A DNA stretch of 64,000 nt from Roseiarcus sp963761435 (GTDB taxonomy: Bacteria; Pseudomonadota; Alphaproteobacteria; Rhizobiales; Beijerinckiaceae). Shown one piece after another: positions 26,939 to 39,103 of the stretch (within the stretch, counting starts at the first letter, position 1; each line of letters starts with the position of its first letter). Below the pieces are notes generated by a model that was not told the DNA's origin, did no database searches, and was given only the letters and a program-made list of their open reading frames with translations. The stretch covers positions 620,001-684,000 of the forward strand of contig CAVXHJ010000010.1 of NCBI GenBank assembly GCA_963761435.1. The letters are read 5' to 3'. The translations under genes and the position numbers were made by a program.

Positions 26939-29224
26939 TCACCCGCCGATATTGAAGCTCGCCATCGCAGCCATGTTGACGATGTCGGAGTCCTTCGCGC
27001 CGAGGGACACGATCTGCACCGGCTTCTCGAGCCCCACGATCAAGGGTCCGATGACCGTAGCGCCCCCGAGTTCCTGCAGCATGCGGGTGGAGATGGAGGC
27101 GGAGTGAAAGGCCGGCATGATGAGGACATTGGCGGTGTCCTTGAGCCGGCAGAAGGGATAGGCGGCCATGAGCTCCCTGTTGAGCGCAATGTCGGCGCCC
27201 ATTTCGCCGTCGTACTCGAAGTCGACGCGCTTGGAGTCGAGAATTCTCACCGCTTCCTGCACTCGCTGGGTGCGCTCGCCAGGAGGATGGCCGAAATTTG
27301 AGAATGCAAGCATGGCGACGCGCGGCTCGTAGCCAAGACGCCGGGCGACGCCCGCGGCTTCGATCGCAATCTCCGCCAGATCCTCGGCGGTCGGCATTTC
27401 GCTGATCGCAGTGTCGGCGGCCAGAATCGGCCGGCCGCGCGAAAGAATGATGGAGACGCCGACCACGCGATGGCCTGGTTTGTCGTCTATCACCCTCCGC
27501 ACTTCCTCGAGCGCGATTGAAAAGTTGCGGGTTACGCCGGTTACGATCGCGTCCGCGTCTCCGCGCGCGACCATCGCCGCGCCGAAGTAATTGCGGTCCT
27601 GGTTGATCATGCGCTGGCAGTCGCGCAGCAGATATCCCTTTCTCTGCAGCCGCTCATAGAGGAATTGCGCATAGATCGCGTTTCGCTGCGACAGGCGAGC
27701 GTTGTGAATCTCGATACCCTTGTCGGAGAGATCGAGACCCGACGCCTCGGCCGCGGCCCGGACGCGCTCTTCCCGGCCGACCAGAATAGCTTCGCCAAGA
27801 CCCTGATTGACGAACGAATAGGCGGCGCGGATGACCTGCTCCTCCTCGCCCTCGGCGAACACCACCCGTTTCGGGGTGCGGCGGACGCGCTCGATGATCC
27901 TTTGCATCGCGCCAGCGATCGGGTCGCGGCGGGCGGACAATTGCGCCTTGTAGGCCGAGAGGTCGACGATCGGCCGCCGGGCCACTCCCGAAGCCATCGC
28001 CGCCTTGGCCACCGCGATCGGCACGACGTGAATCAGGCGCGGATCGAACGGGACTGGAATAATGTAGTCGCGGCCGAAGCGCGGCCTCGCGCCGCGATAG
28101 GCATTCGCCACTTCATCGGGAACATCCTCGCGCGCGAGATCGGCCAAAGCTCGCGCGGCGGCAATCTTCATTTCCATGTTGATCGTCTTGGCGCGCACGT
28201 CGAGCGCGCCGCGGAAGATATAGGGAAAGCCCAGGACGTTGTTGACCTGGTTGGGGTAGTCGGAACGCCCGGTGGCGATAATCACGTCGTCCCGCGTCTT
28301 CTGCGCCTCCTCGGGCGTGATTTCCGGATCCGGGTTCGCCATGGCGAAGATAATCGGATCGGGCGCCATCGTCCGGACCATATCGGCCGTCAGCGCCCCC
28401 TTCGCCGAAAGACCGAAAAAAATGTCCGCTCCCGCCATGGCTTCCGCAAGCGTGCGCAACGGCGTCTCGACAGCGTGGGCGGATTTCCACTGGTTCATGC
28501 CTTCGTGGCGGCCGCGATAAACGACGCCCTTGGTGTCGCACAAGATGACGTTGGCAGCCTCGAAACCGATCGACTTGATCAGATCGAGACAGGCGATGCC
28601 CGCCGCTCCGGCCCCGTTGCAGACCAGACGGGTGGTCTTGATGTCGCGTCCGGTTAAATAAATCGCATTGATCATTCCCGCGGCGGCGATGATCGCCGTG
28701 CCGTGTTGGTCATCGTGAAAGACGGGAATATCCATCATCTCGCGCAGGCGTTCTTCAATGTAGAAGCACTCCGGCGCCTTGATGTCCTCAAGGTTGATAC
28801 CGCCAAATGACGGCCCAAGGTATTTCACCGCATTGATAAATTCGTCGGGATCCTCCGTCCCGACTTCAAGGTCGATCGAATCGACGTCAGCAAAGCGCTT
28901 GAACAGCACCGCCTTGCCTTCCATGACTGGCTTTGACGCTAGAGCCCCAAGGTTGCCAAGGCCAAGGATCGCCGTGCCATTGGAAATGACCGCGACCATG
29001 TTGCCGCGTGTCGTGTAGTCGAAGACAGCTGACGGATCGGCAGCGATCGCCTTGACCGGGGCTGCGACGCCCGGGGAGTAGGCGAGAGACAAGTCGCGCT
29101 GCGTGGCCATCGGCTTGGTGGGCACGATCTCGAGCTTGCCGGGACGCCCACGAGAGTGGAACTGGAGCGCCTCCTGATCAGTAATTGACGGACGTTTGGT
29201 CGGTCCTTCGGCCTTGTCAGCCAT
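26939..29224 (-). CDS. maeB: NADP-dependent malic enzyme with C-terminal phosphotransacetylase-like domain
   Basis: This is a 761-residue multidomain malic enzyme. Residues about 1-430 form the catalytic and NAD(P)-binding part (AYSPGVAAPVKAIAADPSAV, HDDQHGTAIIAAAGMINAI, VCNGAGAAGIACLDLIKS). Residues about 440-760 resemble phosphate acetyltransferase, which in this family is regulatory and senses acetyl-CoA. It converts malate to pyruvate and CO2 with NADPH formation, feeding AceEF and reductive biosynthesis such as PHB. The ATG at 29224 precedes MADKAEGPTK. It is divergent from metH, with about 280 nt between. Confidence 0.93.
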   Translation of the reverse strand: MADKAEGPTKRPSITDQEALQFHSRGRPGKLEIVPTKPMATQRDLSLAYSPGVAAPVKAIAADPSAVFDYTTRGNMVAVISNGTAILGLGNLGALASKPVMEGKAVLFKRFADVDSIDLEVGTEDPDEFINAVKYLGPSFGGINLEDIKAPECFYIEERLREMMDIPVFHDDQHGTAIIAAAGMINAIYLTGRDIKTTRLVCNGAGAAGIACLDLIKSIGFEAANVILCDTKGVVYRGRHEGMNQWKSAHAVETPLRTLAEAMAGADIFFGLSAKGALTADMVRTMAPDPIIFAMANPDPEITPEEAQKTRDDVIIATGRSDYPNQVNNVLGFPYIFRGALDVRAKTINMEMKIAAARALADLAREDVPDEVANAYRGARPRFGRDYIIPVPFDPRLIHVVPIAVAKAAMASGVARRPIVDLSAYKAQLSARRDPIAGAMQRIIERVRRTPKRVVFAEGEEEQVIRAAYSFVNQGLGEAILVGREERVRAAAEASGLDLSDKGIEIHNARLSQRNAIYAQFLYERLQRKGYLLRDCQRMINQDRNYFGAAMVARGDADAIVTGVTRNFSIALEEVRRVIDDKPGHRVVGVSIILSRGRPILAADTAISEMPTAEDLAEIAIEAAGVARRLGYEPRVAMLAFSNFGHPPGERTQRVQEAVRILDSKRVDFEYDGEMGADIALNRELMAAYPFCRLKDTANVLIMPAFHSASISTRMLQELGGATVIGPLIVGLEKPVQIVSLGAKDSDIVNMAAMASFNIGG

Positions 29225-29448
29225 CGCTCAAACCTGCCTGGATTCTTAAATCGAAAGCGTGCGGCGCGGCGCAAAGGCCGACGACGCGCGCTAGGGTTCG
29301 GAAAGGGCATTGCGCGGCCTCTCGCTGGTTTCCTCCCACGGCCCGTGCCACTCACATGAAATCAGAAGCGCCGCTCAGTCTCGTCGCCATACTGAGGGGG
29401 CGTTGGGCTTTTGGCAAATCGCTAGGCGCCCAGTCCATTCCCTTGCTT

Positions 29449-29472
29449 TCATATAAAGACATGTTTATATGA
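29449..29472. promoter_or_regulatory. 24-bp palindrome upstream of metH, probable regulator site
   Basis: Arms TCATATAAA (29449-29457) and TTTATATGA (29464-29472) are perfectly complementary around a 6-nt centre, GACATG. The tract is strikingly AT-rich for this genome and ends 34 nt before the metH start. The shape resembles operators of ArsR-type methionine or S-adenosylhomocysteine regulators known upstream of metH/metF in Proteobacteria. That assignment is from memory and untested. Confidence 0.6.
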
Positions 29473-29506
29473 TTATGGCATCGCAATAACATAGGCGGTA
29501 TGTTTG

Positions 29507-33265
<3,759 letters not shown>

Positions 33266-33393
33266 GAGCTTGCGGGAACGAACGTTCGCGCCTTCGAAAG
33301 ATGCTTCGCGGATGGGCCGCTGCGTGTGAGCGATGCTCATGGCGCCTTCGAGACACACGTCGCGGCGCCGAGCGAAAAACGCACAAAACGATC

Positions 33394-34047
33394 TTAGAAC
33401 TCGACCTCTAGTTCCTCGATCTCTTCACTCTCAGCGAGAGCGGCCTCACGCCATTCCTGCATCGCCGGGAGGTCCCAGATGCGCTCTGCGTAGGTCTTCA
33501 ACTCCCCATCGAGCTTTATCCCGTAGGTGCGGAAGCGGCTTACAACCGGCGCATACATCGCGTCGGCCATCGAGATCCTGCCGAACAGAAATGGCCCCCC
33601 GTAAGCCTGAAGGCATTCGCTCCATATGATGACAATGCGGTCGATGTCGGCCCGCGCCTTGGACCAGATCTTGAAGGCGGGAAAAGTAGCCTTGATGTTC
33701 ATCGGCAGCGCCTGTCTGAGGGACACGAAACCCGAATGCATCTCGCCGCAAATTGAACGGCAATGGGCGCGAGTTGCCTGATCCTTGGGCAGAAGTCCCG
33801 CTTTTGGCGCGATTTCGTTCAAGAACTCGCCAATCGCCAGGGTATCCCAGACCCGAACGCCCTTATAGGTAAGGCAGGGCACGAGAATGGACGGCGACAG
33901 AAGCAGAATTTCGGCCCGAGCGCCTGCGTCATTGGGTGCGACGATGACTTCCTCGAATTCGATCCGGGCGAGCTTGGCCATCAGCCAGCCTCGCAGCGAC
34001 CAGGACGAATAGTTCTTGCTGCTCAAGGTCAGCGTCGTTTGCGACAT
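33394..34047 (-). CDS. glutathione S-transferase family protein
   Basis: This is a 217-residue protein. The N-terminal thioredoxin-like domain contains TLSSKNYSSWSLRGWLMAK and the cis-Pro-type segment SILVPCLTYKGVRVWDTLAI. The C-terminal helical domain contains FGRISMADAMYAPVVSRF, with the conserved Asp-Ala motif of GSTs. It is likely a cytosolic detoxification or maintenance enzyme. It converges with metH and is divergent from phaZ. Confidence 0.85.
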   Translation of the reverse strand: MSQTTLTLSSKNYSSWSLRGWLMAKLARIEFEEVIVAPNDAGARAEILLLSPSILVPCLTYKGVRVWDTLAIGEFLNEIAPKAGLLPKDQATRAHCRSICGEMHSGFVSLRQALPMNIKATFPAFKIWSKARADIDRIVIIWSECLQAYGGPFLFGRISMADAMYAPVVSRFRTYGIKLDGELKTYAERIWDLPAMQEWREAALAESEEIEELEVEF

Positions 34048-34165
34048 CTGGGCGGCCCACTGCGGACAGGAAAACGAACTCCATCCAGTGGCGATTTAGC
34101 AAAGGACGTGCCACGCCTGGGTGGCATAGCGTTTGCTAACTTTGCCGAAGAGCTTGGGCAACTTC

Positions 34166-35380
34166 ATGATGTACGACGCGTATCAAGGGATGGCCGACGT
34201 CGGCGATCGCATGCGTCTGCTGGCCCAAAACGCGCAAATGATCCTTGGCGCCTGGGCAGCCCATCCGACGGCGTCGCCCTGGCGGCGGATGACCGCCTAT
34301 TACGAGCTTGTGGCGCTCGCCGGCTTCACCCATGCCCGCCCCGACTATGGAATCGACAGTGTCGACGTCAACGGCGTCGCGGTCCCGGTGGAAGAGCGCG
34401 GTGCGCTGTGGACGCCATTTTGCCAACTGCTCCACTTCCGGAAAACAGGCGGCGAAGACGATCCCAAGATCCTTCTGGTGGCGCCGATGTCTGGCCACTT
34501 CGCGACCCTGTTGCGAGGCACGATCCGGACGCTGCTCCGCGACCACCAGGTCTACATCACCGACTGGATCAATCCGCGGAACGTGAAGGTCGAAGAAGGC
34601 GACTTCACGCTCGAGGACTATACGACCCACCTCGTCGACTTCGTGCGCTTCATCGGCGAGGAGTGCCATATCGTCGCCGTCTGCCAGCCGACGGTCTCCG
34701 CGCTCGCGGCGACCGCGGTCCTGGCTCGCGAGCACAACGGGCTTCAGCCCGCGAGCCTCACGCTGATGGCCGGCCCGATCGACGCCCGCGTTTCGCCGAC
34801 CAAGGTCAACGAACTGGCCCAGGAGAAGCCGATCGACTGGTTCCGCGCCAACATGATCGGAACCGTGCCGGCCAAGTTCGAAGGCCGCGGTCGCCGCGTC
34901 TATCCCGGCTTTCTCCAGCTCTGCGCCTTCATGAGCATGAACGCCGAGCGGCACTCGAAATCCTTCGTCGACCTCTTCCATCATCGCATCGCCGGGGACA
35001 TGGAGAAGGCTGACGCGATCCGCGACTTCTACAAGGAATATTTCGCCATCATGGACATGAGCGCGGACTTCTATCTCGAGACCGTCGATCAGGTGTTCCA
35101 GCGCTACCTGCTGCCGCTCGGAGAGATGCGGTACAAGGGCGAGCCGATCGACCTCAGGGCGATCAAGCGGACCTTCCTGCTGACAGTCGAAGGCGAGAAG
35201 GACGACATTTGCGCCGTCGGCCAGACGCTTGCCGCGCAGGACCTATGCTCGGGTTTAAGGCCCTATATGAAGACCCATCATTTGCAGACAGGCGTCGGGC
35301 ACTACGGCGTCTTCAACGGCAAGCGCTGGGAGTCGCAGGTCTATCCGGTCCTGCGAAACCACATCCAGTCGAGCCAGTAA
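34166..35380 (+). CDS. phaZ: intracellular polyhydroxybutyrate depolymerase
   Basis: This is a 404-residue alpha/beta-hydrolase of the intracellular PhaZ type. ILLVAPMSGHFATLLRGTIR and VYITDWINPRNV are family blocks. The nucleophile elbow reads AVCQPTVSALA, with Cys in place of the lipase-box Ser, as in PhaZ1 enzymes. The C-terminal THHLQTGVGHYGVFNGKRW supplies the His and the PHB_depo_C signature. It mobilises stored PHB to 3-hydroxybutyrate oligomers. ATG 34166 is preferred to the upstream TTG at 34133. It is monocistronic. Confidence 0.92.
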   Translation: MMYDAYQGMADVGDRMRLLAQNAQMILGAWAAHPTASPWRRMTAYYELVALAGFTHARPDYGIDSVDVNGVAVPVEERGALWTPFCQLLHFRKTGGEDDPKILLVAPMSGHFATLLRGTIRTLLRDHQVYITDWINPRNVKVEEGDFTLEDYTTHLVDFVRFIGEECHIVAVCQPTVSALAATAVLAREHNGLQPASLTLMAGPIDARVSPTKVNELAQEKPIDWFRANMIGTVPAKFEGRGRRVYPGFLQLCAFMSMNAERHSKSFVDLFHHRIAGDMEKADAIRDFYKEYFAIMDMSADFYLETVDQVFQRYLLPLGEMRYKGEPIDLRAIKRTFLLTVEGEKDDICAVGQTLAAQDLCSGLRPYMKTHHLQTGVGHYGVFNGKRWESQVYPVLRNHIQSSQ

Positions 35381-35788
35381 GGCATTAGGCTCGCCCGCAG
35401 AAACCAAAATCCACGCCGGCCGCGAGGATGTCCAACACGGCGCCAGCAAATACATAGTCAGACGCGGCAAAATCGAGTGCAATTCCGGTCGTGGATCGGG
35501 ACTTTTCAATGGCTTGCATGTTCGATTTTGTCAGAATCGACAAAATCCGCTCCTCTGACGAAGTTGACAGCATGCCCGAGTCAAACAGCCCGAGGCCTGC
35601 GGTCTTCGATCCGAGCCGCTGCGCCCCAATAGGAAGCAGCATAGCGCATCATTCTGAATACCACAAGATTTTGTCTTGTTTTCTGTTACACCGAACGAAC
35701 GCAGCGGCGACAGGGCGCCGTGGCGCCTTTGGCCTTGTCCGCGGCTCAGGGTGCAAATTCTCTGCGAATGCTGTTTTGAGTTTCGACC
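35381..35788. other. intergenic region with one doubtful small ORF on the minus strand
   Basis: This is about 400 nt between phaZ and the aldo/keto reductase gene. A minus-strand frame at 35385-35642 would encode 85 residues (LTKSNMQAIEKSRSTTGIAL is a sample) with no recognised domain and no clear ribosome-binding site. The tract is AT-richer than its neighbours. The ORF could be real, but I cannot support a function. Confidence 0.3.
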
Positions 35789-36844
35789 TTACTTCTTCAG
35801 ATACGCCGCGTGCAGCGCGAGGTCGGCCGGACTGAGCCGGTCGCTCGCTGCCCGCGACTGATGCCAGTAGGGATAGATGAGCGGCGGCTGGCTCGCCTTG
35901 TCGAGCCGCGCCCGCTCCTCGTCGCTCAGCTTCACATCGATACTGGCGAGATTGTCGCGAAACTGCGCCTCGTTGCGGCCGCCGATAATGAGCGACGTCA
36001 CCGCCGGGCGCTGAAGCAGCCACGCCAGTGCGATCTGCGCCGCCGAGACGCCGTGCGCCATGCCGGTCGCGAGCAGTTCGTCGACGATCGTCCAGAGCGC
36101 CTCCTCGTCGCGGACCGGCGGCTCGGGCCAGCCGGCCACCAGGCGCGTGCCTTCGGCCTGCTGATTGCGGCGATGCTTGCCGCTGAGGAGGCCGCCGGCG
36201 ATCGGGCTCCACACAAGGACGCCGAGCTTCTGGTCGATCGCGACGGGAATGAGCTCGTATTCGGCCTCGCGCGCCTGCAGGGTGTAGTGGATCTGCTCCG
36301 CTACGAAGGGAACGCGGCCGTCGCGACGCGCGACCTCCATCGCCTTCATCATGTGCCAGCCGGAATAGTTCGAGCAGCCGATGTAGCGCACCTTGCCGGA
36401 TCGCACGAGGCTGTCGAGCGCCTCCATCGTCTCCTCGAGCGGGGTCACGCCGTCCCATTGATGGACCTGGTAGAGATCGATGACGTCGGTGCGCAATCGT
36501 CTGAGGCTCGCTTCGCATTCGCGAATGAGGTGCCAGCGCGAGAGGCCGCGGTCGTTTGGGCCGTCGCCCATCCCGAAGCGCGCCTTGGTCGCAATCAGCA
36601 TGCCGTGCCGGCGCTTCGGTCCCATCGCCTCGCCGAGCATTTCTTCGGAGCCGCCGGCGGAATAGACGTTGGCGGTGTCGATCAGATTGACGCCAGCGTC
36701 GGCGACGATGTCGATCAGCCTGCGCACTTCGTCGAGCGGAACGTTGCCGACCTTGGCGAAGTTGCCCTTGCCGCCGAAGGTCATGGTCCCCATCGTCAGC
36801 ACGGAAACCTTGAGGCCCGAATTGCCCAGCTGCCGGTATTCCAT
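35789..36844 (-). CDS. aldo/keto reductase
   Basis: This is a 351-residue (beta/alpha)8 NADPH-dependent oxidoreductase. The catalytic tetrad is visible as Asp and Tyr in DTANVYSAGGSEEMLG, Lys in LIATKARFGMG and His in YQVHQWDG. The cofactor block near the C-terminus contains SLIIGGRNEAQFRDNLAS. The family reduces aldehydes and ketones; its substrate here is unknown. The start MEYRQLGNSGLKVS follows AGGAGCGGGCG. It is monocistronic. Confidence 0.9.
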   Translation of the reverse strand: MEYRQLGNSGLKVSVLTMGTMTFGGKGNFAKVGNVPLDEVRRLIDIVADAGVNLIDTANVYSAGGSEEMLGEAMGPKRRHGMLIATKARFGMGDGPNDRGLSRWHLIRECEASLRRLRTDVIDLYQVHQWDGVTPLEETMEALDSLVRSGKVRYIGCSNYSGWHMMKAMEVARRDGRVPFVAEQIHYTLQAREAEYELIPVAIDQKLGVLVWSPIAGGLLSGKHRRNQQAEGTRLVAGWPEPPVRDEEALWTIVDELLATGMAHGVSAAQIALAWLLQRPAVTSLIIGGRNEAQFRDNLASIDVKLSDEERARLDKASQPPLIYPYWHQSRAASDRLSPADLALHAAYLKK

Positions 36845-37032
36845 CGCCCGCTCCTTGCTCGACGTCCGAATTGCGCGCGCGAGCCACTAACATGCTAGCT
36901 CGGACGAGCCAAGATTGTCGTCCGCCTTGGTAACGCGCTTGTGAGCCGCAGGAGCGAGAGGCAGCGCGGCTTGTCTCAGGAGCCGAACCAGGCCGGGGCG
37001 GCCGGGCACGGGCTTGCCGCCCGAAGGCCTTT

Positions 37033-37734
37033 ATGCGCAATGTCCGGCCGCACGACATCTTCGTCCAGGAGCTCGACTTGGCCTTTGCCTCTCTTCGCCG
37101 GCTCGCCTTCGCCGCCGTCATTTCCGCTGTGGCGCTGACCGTCCACGGCGCCCTTGCCGCGACGACGGCCCCCGAGCCTGACCGGACGGTCGACATGGCC
37201 TCGGTGCTCAAGCCGGGCACGCTGCCGGAATTGTCGATCGGGGACGCCTCGGGCGTGCCGGTGATCGAATATGGCTCGCTGACCTGTCCTCACTGCGCAG
37301 CGTTCAGCCACGAGGTCCTGCCTGAACTGAAGAAGGACTACATCGACACCGGCAAGGTCAGGTTCATCTTCCGCGAATTTTCGCGCAATCCGCTCGATGT
37401 CGCGGCCTTCGTCCTGGCGCGCTGCGTCGGCGACGACAAGGCTTTCGCTGCGATTGAGCTCTTGTTCAGCACGCAGGACAAATGGGCGTTCGTCGACAAG
37501 CCGCTCGAGCCGCTGATCGCCGCGATGCGCCCGACCGGCTTGACCCACGACCAGGCGATGGCGTGCCTAAAGGATCAGTCGAAAGTCGACGCGGTCGCGG
37601 CGGTCGGCAAGCGCGCTACCGACGAGATCAAGATGAACGGCACGCCCACCTTCGTCATCGACGGCAAGGTCTATGGCGGCGAACTCTCCATGGACCAGCT
37701 GAGGGCGATCCTCGACCCGCTGGTCAAGAAATAG
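37033..37734 (+). CDS. periplasmic DsbA-family thiol-disulfide oxidoreductase
   Basis: This is a 233-residue protein. After a hydrophobic signal segment (LAFAAVISAVALTVHGALA) comes a thioredoxin fold with inserted helical domain. The active site is CPHC (Cys85-Cys88 counted from 37033) and the cis-Pro loop is NGTPTFVIDGK. It is likely an oxidase or isomerase of secreted proteins. An alternative TTG start at 37078, with AGGAG upstream, would give a more compact signal peptide. It converges with the NrsF gene. Confidence 0.88.
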   Translation: MRNVRPHDIFVQELDLAFASLRRLAFAAVISAVALTVHGALAATTAPEPDRTVDMASVLKPGTLPELSIGDASGVPVIEYGSLTCPHCAAFSHEVLPELKKDYIDTGKVRFIFREFSRNPLDVAAFVLARCVGDDKAFAAIELLFSTQDKWAFVDKPLEPLIAAMRPTGLTHDQAMACLKDQSKVDAVAAVGKRATDEIKMNGTPTFVIDGKVYGGELSMDQLRAILDPLVKK

Positions 37735-37744
37735 CGCTTTCGCT

Positions 37745-38383
37745 TCACCAGTCCAGCAACCACCGCCCCGCCAACGCGCCCACGCCCATGCAGATGAGCG
37801 TGGCGAGCGGATACCAGGTCGCGACAAACAGGGGAGAGTCGTCGGGGCAGGACGAGGCGTACACCAACGCGCCGGCTCCCGCCGCGGCCGCTCCGGCCAG
37901 CGCGCCGGTCAGGCCCGGATGGAGCGGCGCGCCCGCGCGCAACGCGACAATGAGCGCCGCGAGAACGGGAGCGGCAAGCATCGGAATCGTCATCGTGCAG
38001 TGCACTGCGTTCGCGCCGATGAGGCGCGACATCCACTCGCTTTGCGGCACGAGGAACAGTTCGGCCGCCACTCCGGCGGCCAGCAAAATGAAGGGCGCAA
38101 GCAGCCACAGCGCGAGCGCTCTCGGCTCGGCGTCCGGACGGGCGAGCCGCAGCGTCAGCAAAAGCGACGGCAAAGCGAAGGCGAGCAAGTCCACGACCTT
38201 CAGCCAGAAGCGCATCGTATCGACGCCGGCGGCGAGGTCCGGCCTCGGGCCAAGCAGCAGGAAGTAAAGCGCAATGCTGACCGCAAGGCCGACCACAAGC
38301 GCGATCGCGACCCGCCGGTCGAGGCGGACCGGTTCGGGAACTGGATCGGCGGCCAGCGCCGCAATGAGCTCGGACGTTTTCAC
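37745..38383 (-). CDS. nrsF: NrsF-type (DUF1109) membrane anti-sigma factor
   Basis: This is a 212-residue inner-membrane protein with about six membrane helices (for example VAIALVVGLAVSIALYFLLL and LALWLLAPFILLAAGVAAEL). A pair of Cys in late segments (HCTMTIPML, ASSCPDDSP) fits the metal- or redox-sensing NrsF family, which holds an ECF sigma factor inactive. The start overlaps the sigma-factor stop by 4 nt (ATGA), so the pair is coupled. Copper or other metal sensing is inferred from the family and from the divergent buf operon. Confidence 0.85.
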   Translation of the reverse strand: MKTSELIAALAADPVPEPVRLDRRVAIALVVGLAVSIALYFLLLGPRPDLAAGVDTMRFWLKVVDLLAFALPSLLLTLRLARPDAEPRALALWLLAPFILLAAGVAAELFLVPQSEWMSRLIGANAVHCTMTIPMLAAPVLAALIVALRAGAPLHPGLTGALAGAAAAGAGALVYASSCPDDSPLFVATWYPLATLICMGVGALAGRWLLDW

Positions 38384-38949
38384 GCGACCGACCTCCGCCA
38401 GGCCGCGCCGAGCGACTTCAGCGCCCGATGGAGCGCGACCCTGACCGCTACCTCGGACATCCCGAGGCGTCCCGCGGTCGCGGCAATCGATTGGCCGTCG
38501 AGGGAGATCGAGGTCACGATGTCGCGCTGTCGGGGCGGAAGAGTCTCCAGAAGCTTGCGCGCGTCGCTCAGGGCATGCGGGTCCTCGGCCTCGGGCGCGG
38601 CCAGGAACTCCTCGAAATCCTCAAGCGGCTCGACACGCCGGCGGCCGCGCCGGCGCAGGAGGTCGACGATCTTGTGCCGGGCTATTGCGTAGACCCAGGG
38701 CGCAAGCGGCTGCCCGGCGTCCCAGGTGTGCCGCTTGAGGTGGATCGCCAACAGGGTCTCTTGCACTGCATCCTCGATATCCGCGTCCCCGACTCTTGCG
38801 CGCGCGAACGCCGCCCGCGCCATCGCCCGCACCGAACGACCGATCTCCTCCAGCAGTCGCCGGTAAGCCCCCTCATCGCCCGTGATCGAGGCTCTCATCA
38901 TTTGAGACCACGGATCGTCCGGGGGACCCTCGCTCAATGGGGCTTTCAT
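38380..38949 (-). CDS. ECF sigma factor (SigF-like)
   Basis: This is a 189-residue ECF sigma factor. Region 2 is seen in DADIEDAVQETLLAIHLKRH and APWVYAIARHKIVDLLRRRG. Region 4 is seen in TLPPRQRDIVTSISLDGQSI and AATAGRLGMSEVAVRVALHR. It is coupled to the NrsF-type partner downstream and divergent from bufB. Position and partner match the SigF-NrsF pair described in Caulobacter. A GTAAC / CGAA pair upstream suggests autoregulation. The CGAA lies only 6 nt before the annotated ATG, so the mRNA may be leaderless or the true start may be a later Met (SQMMRASI). Confidence 0.9.
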   Translation of the reverse strand: MKAPLSEGPPDDPWSQMMRASITGDEGAYRRLLEEIGRSVRAMARAAFARARVGDADIEDAVQETLLAIHLKRHTWDAGQPLAPWVYAIARHKIVDLLRRRGRRRVEPLEDFEEFLAAPEAEDPHALSDARKLLETLPPRQRDIVTSISLDGQSIAATAGRLGMSEVAVRVALHRALKSLGAAWRRSVA

Positions 38950-38955
38950 TCGGGC

Positions 38956-38980
38956 TTCGTTTCGTCTTGTCTGCCGTTAC
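38956..38980 (-). promoter_or_regulatory. putative ECF-sigma promoter of the sigma-nrsF operon
   Basis: On the minus strand GTAAC (38980-38976) and CGAA (38959-38956) are separated by 16 nt. The same two boxes occur in the divergent direction with 17-nt spacing. The boxes fit the GTAAC/CGAA type reported for SigF regulons, so autoregulation is likely. The -10 box is very close to the annotated start codon. Confidence 0.5.
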
Positions 38981-39031
38981 AGGTCCGGGAAAATATTTCG
39001 GCGCGAAACGCGAATGACGCGGCCCTCCGAT

Positions 39032-39057
39032 GTAACACGCCCCGGCGCGCCAGCGAA
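39032..39057 (+). promoter_or_regulatory. putative ECF-sigma promoter of the buf operon
   Basis: GTAAC (39032-39036) and CGAA (39054-39057) lie 17 nt apart, about 47 nt before the bufB start codon, leaving a normal 5' leader with GGGGAG at 39092-39097. The match to the promoter of the divergent sigma gene supports direct control of bufBCD by that sigma factor. Confidence 0.55.
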
Positions 39058-39103
39058 GACGGCAGCGCCAAGCCGTTGAGCCGCGAACTCTGGGGAGACG
39101 CAA

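Noticed and set aside
26760..26942. 60-codon minus-strand ORF with KPTG-type heptapeptides as a protein gene
   Set aside because: A 22-nt unit inside the array breaks the repeat frame and there is no ribosome-binding site; the related array at 1916-2020 has no start codon.
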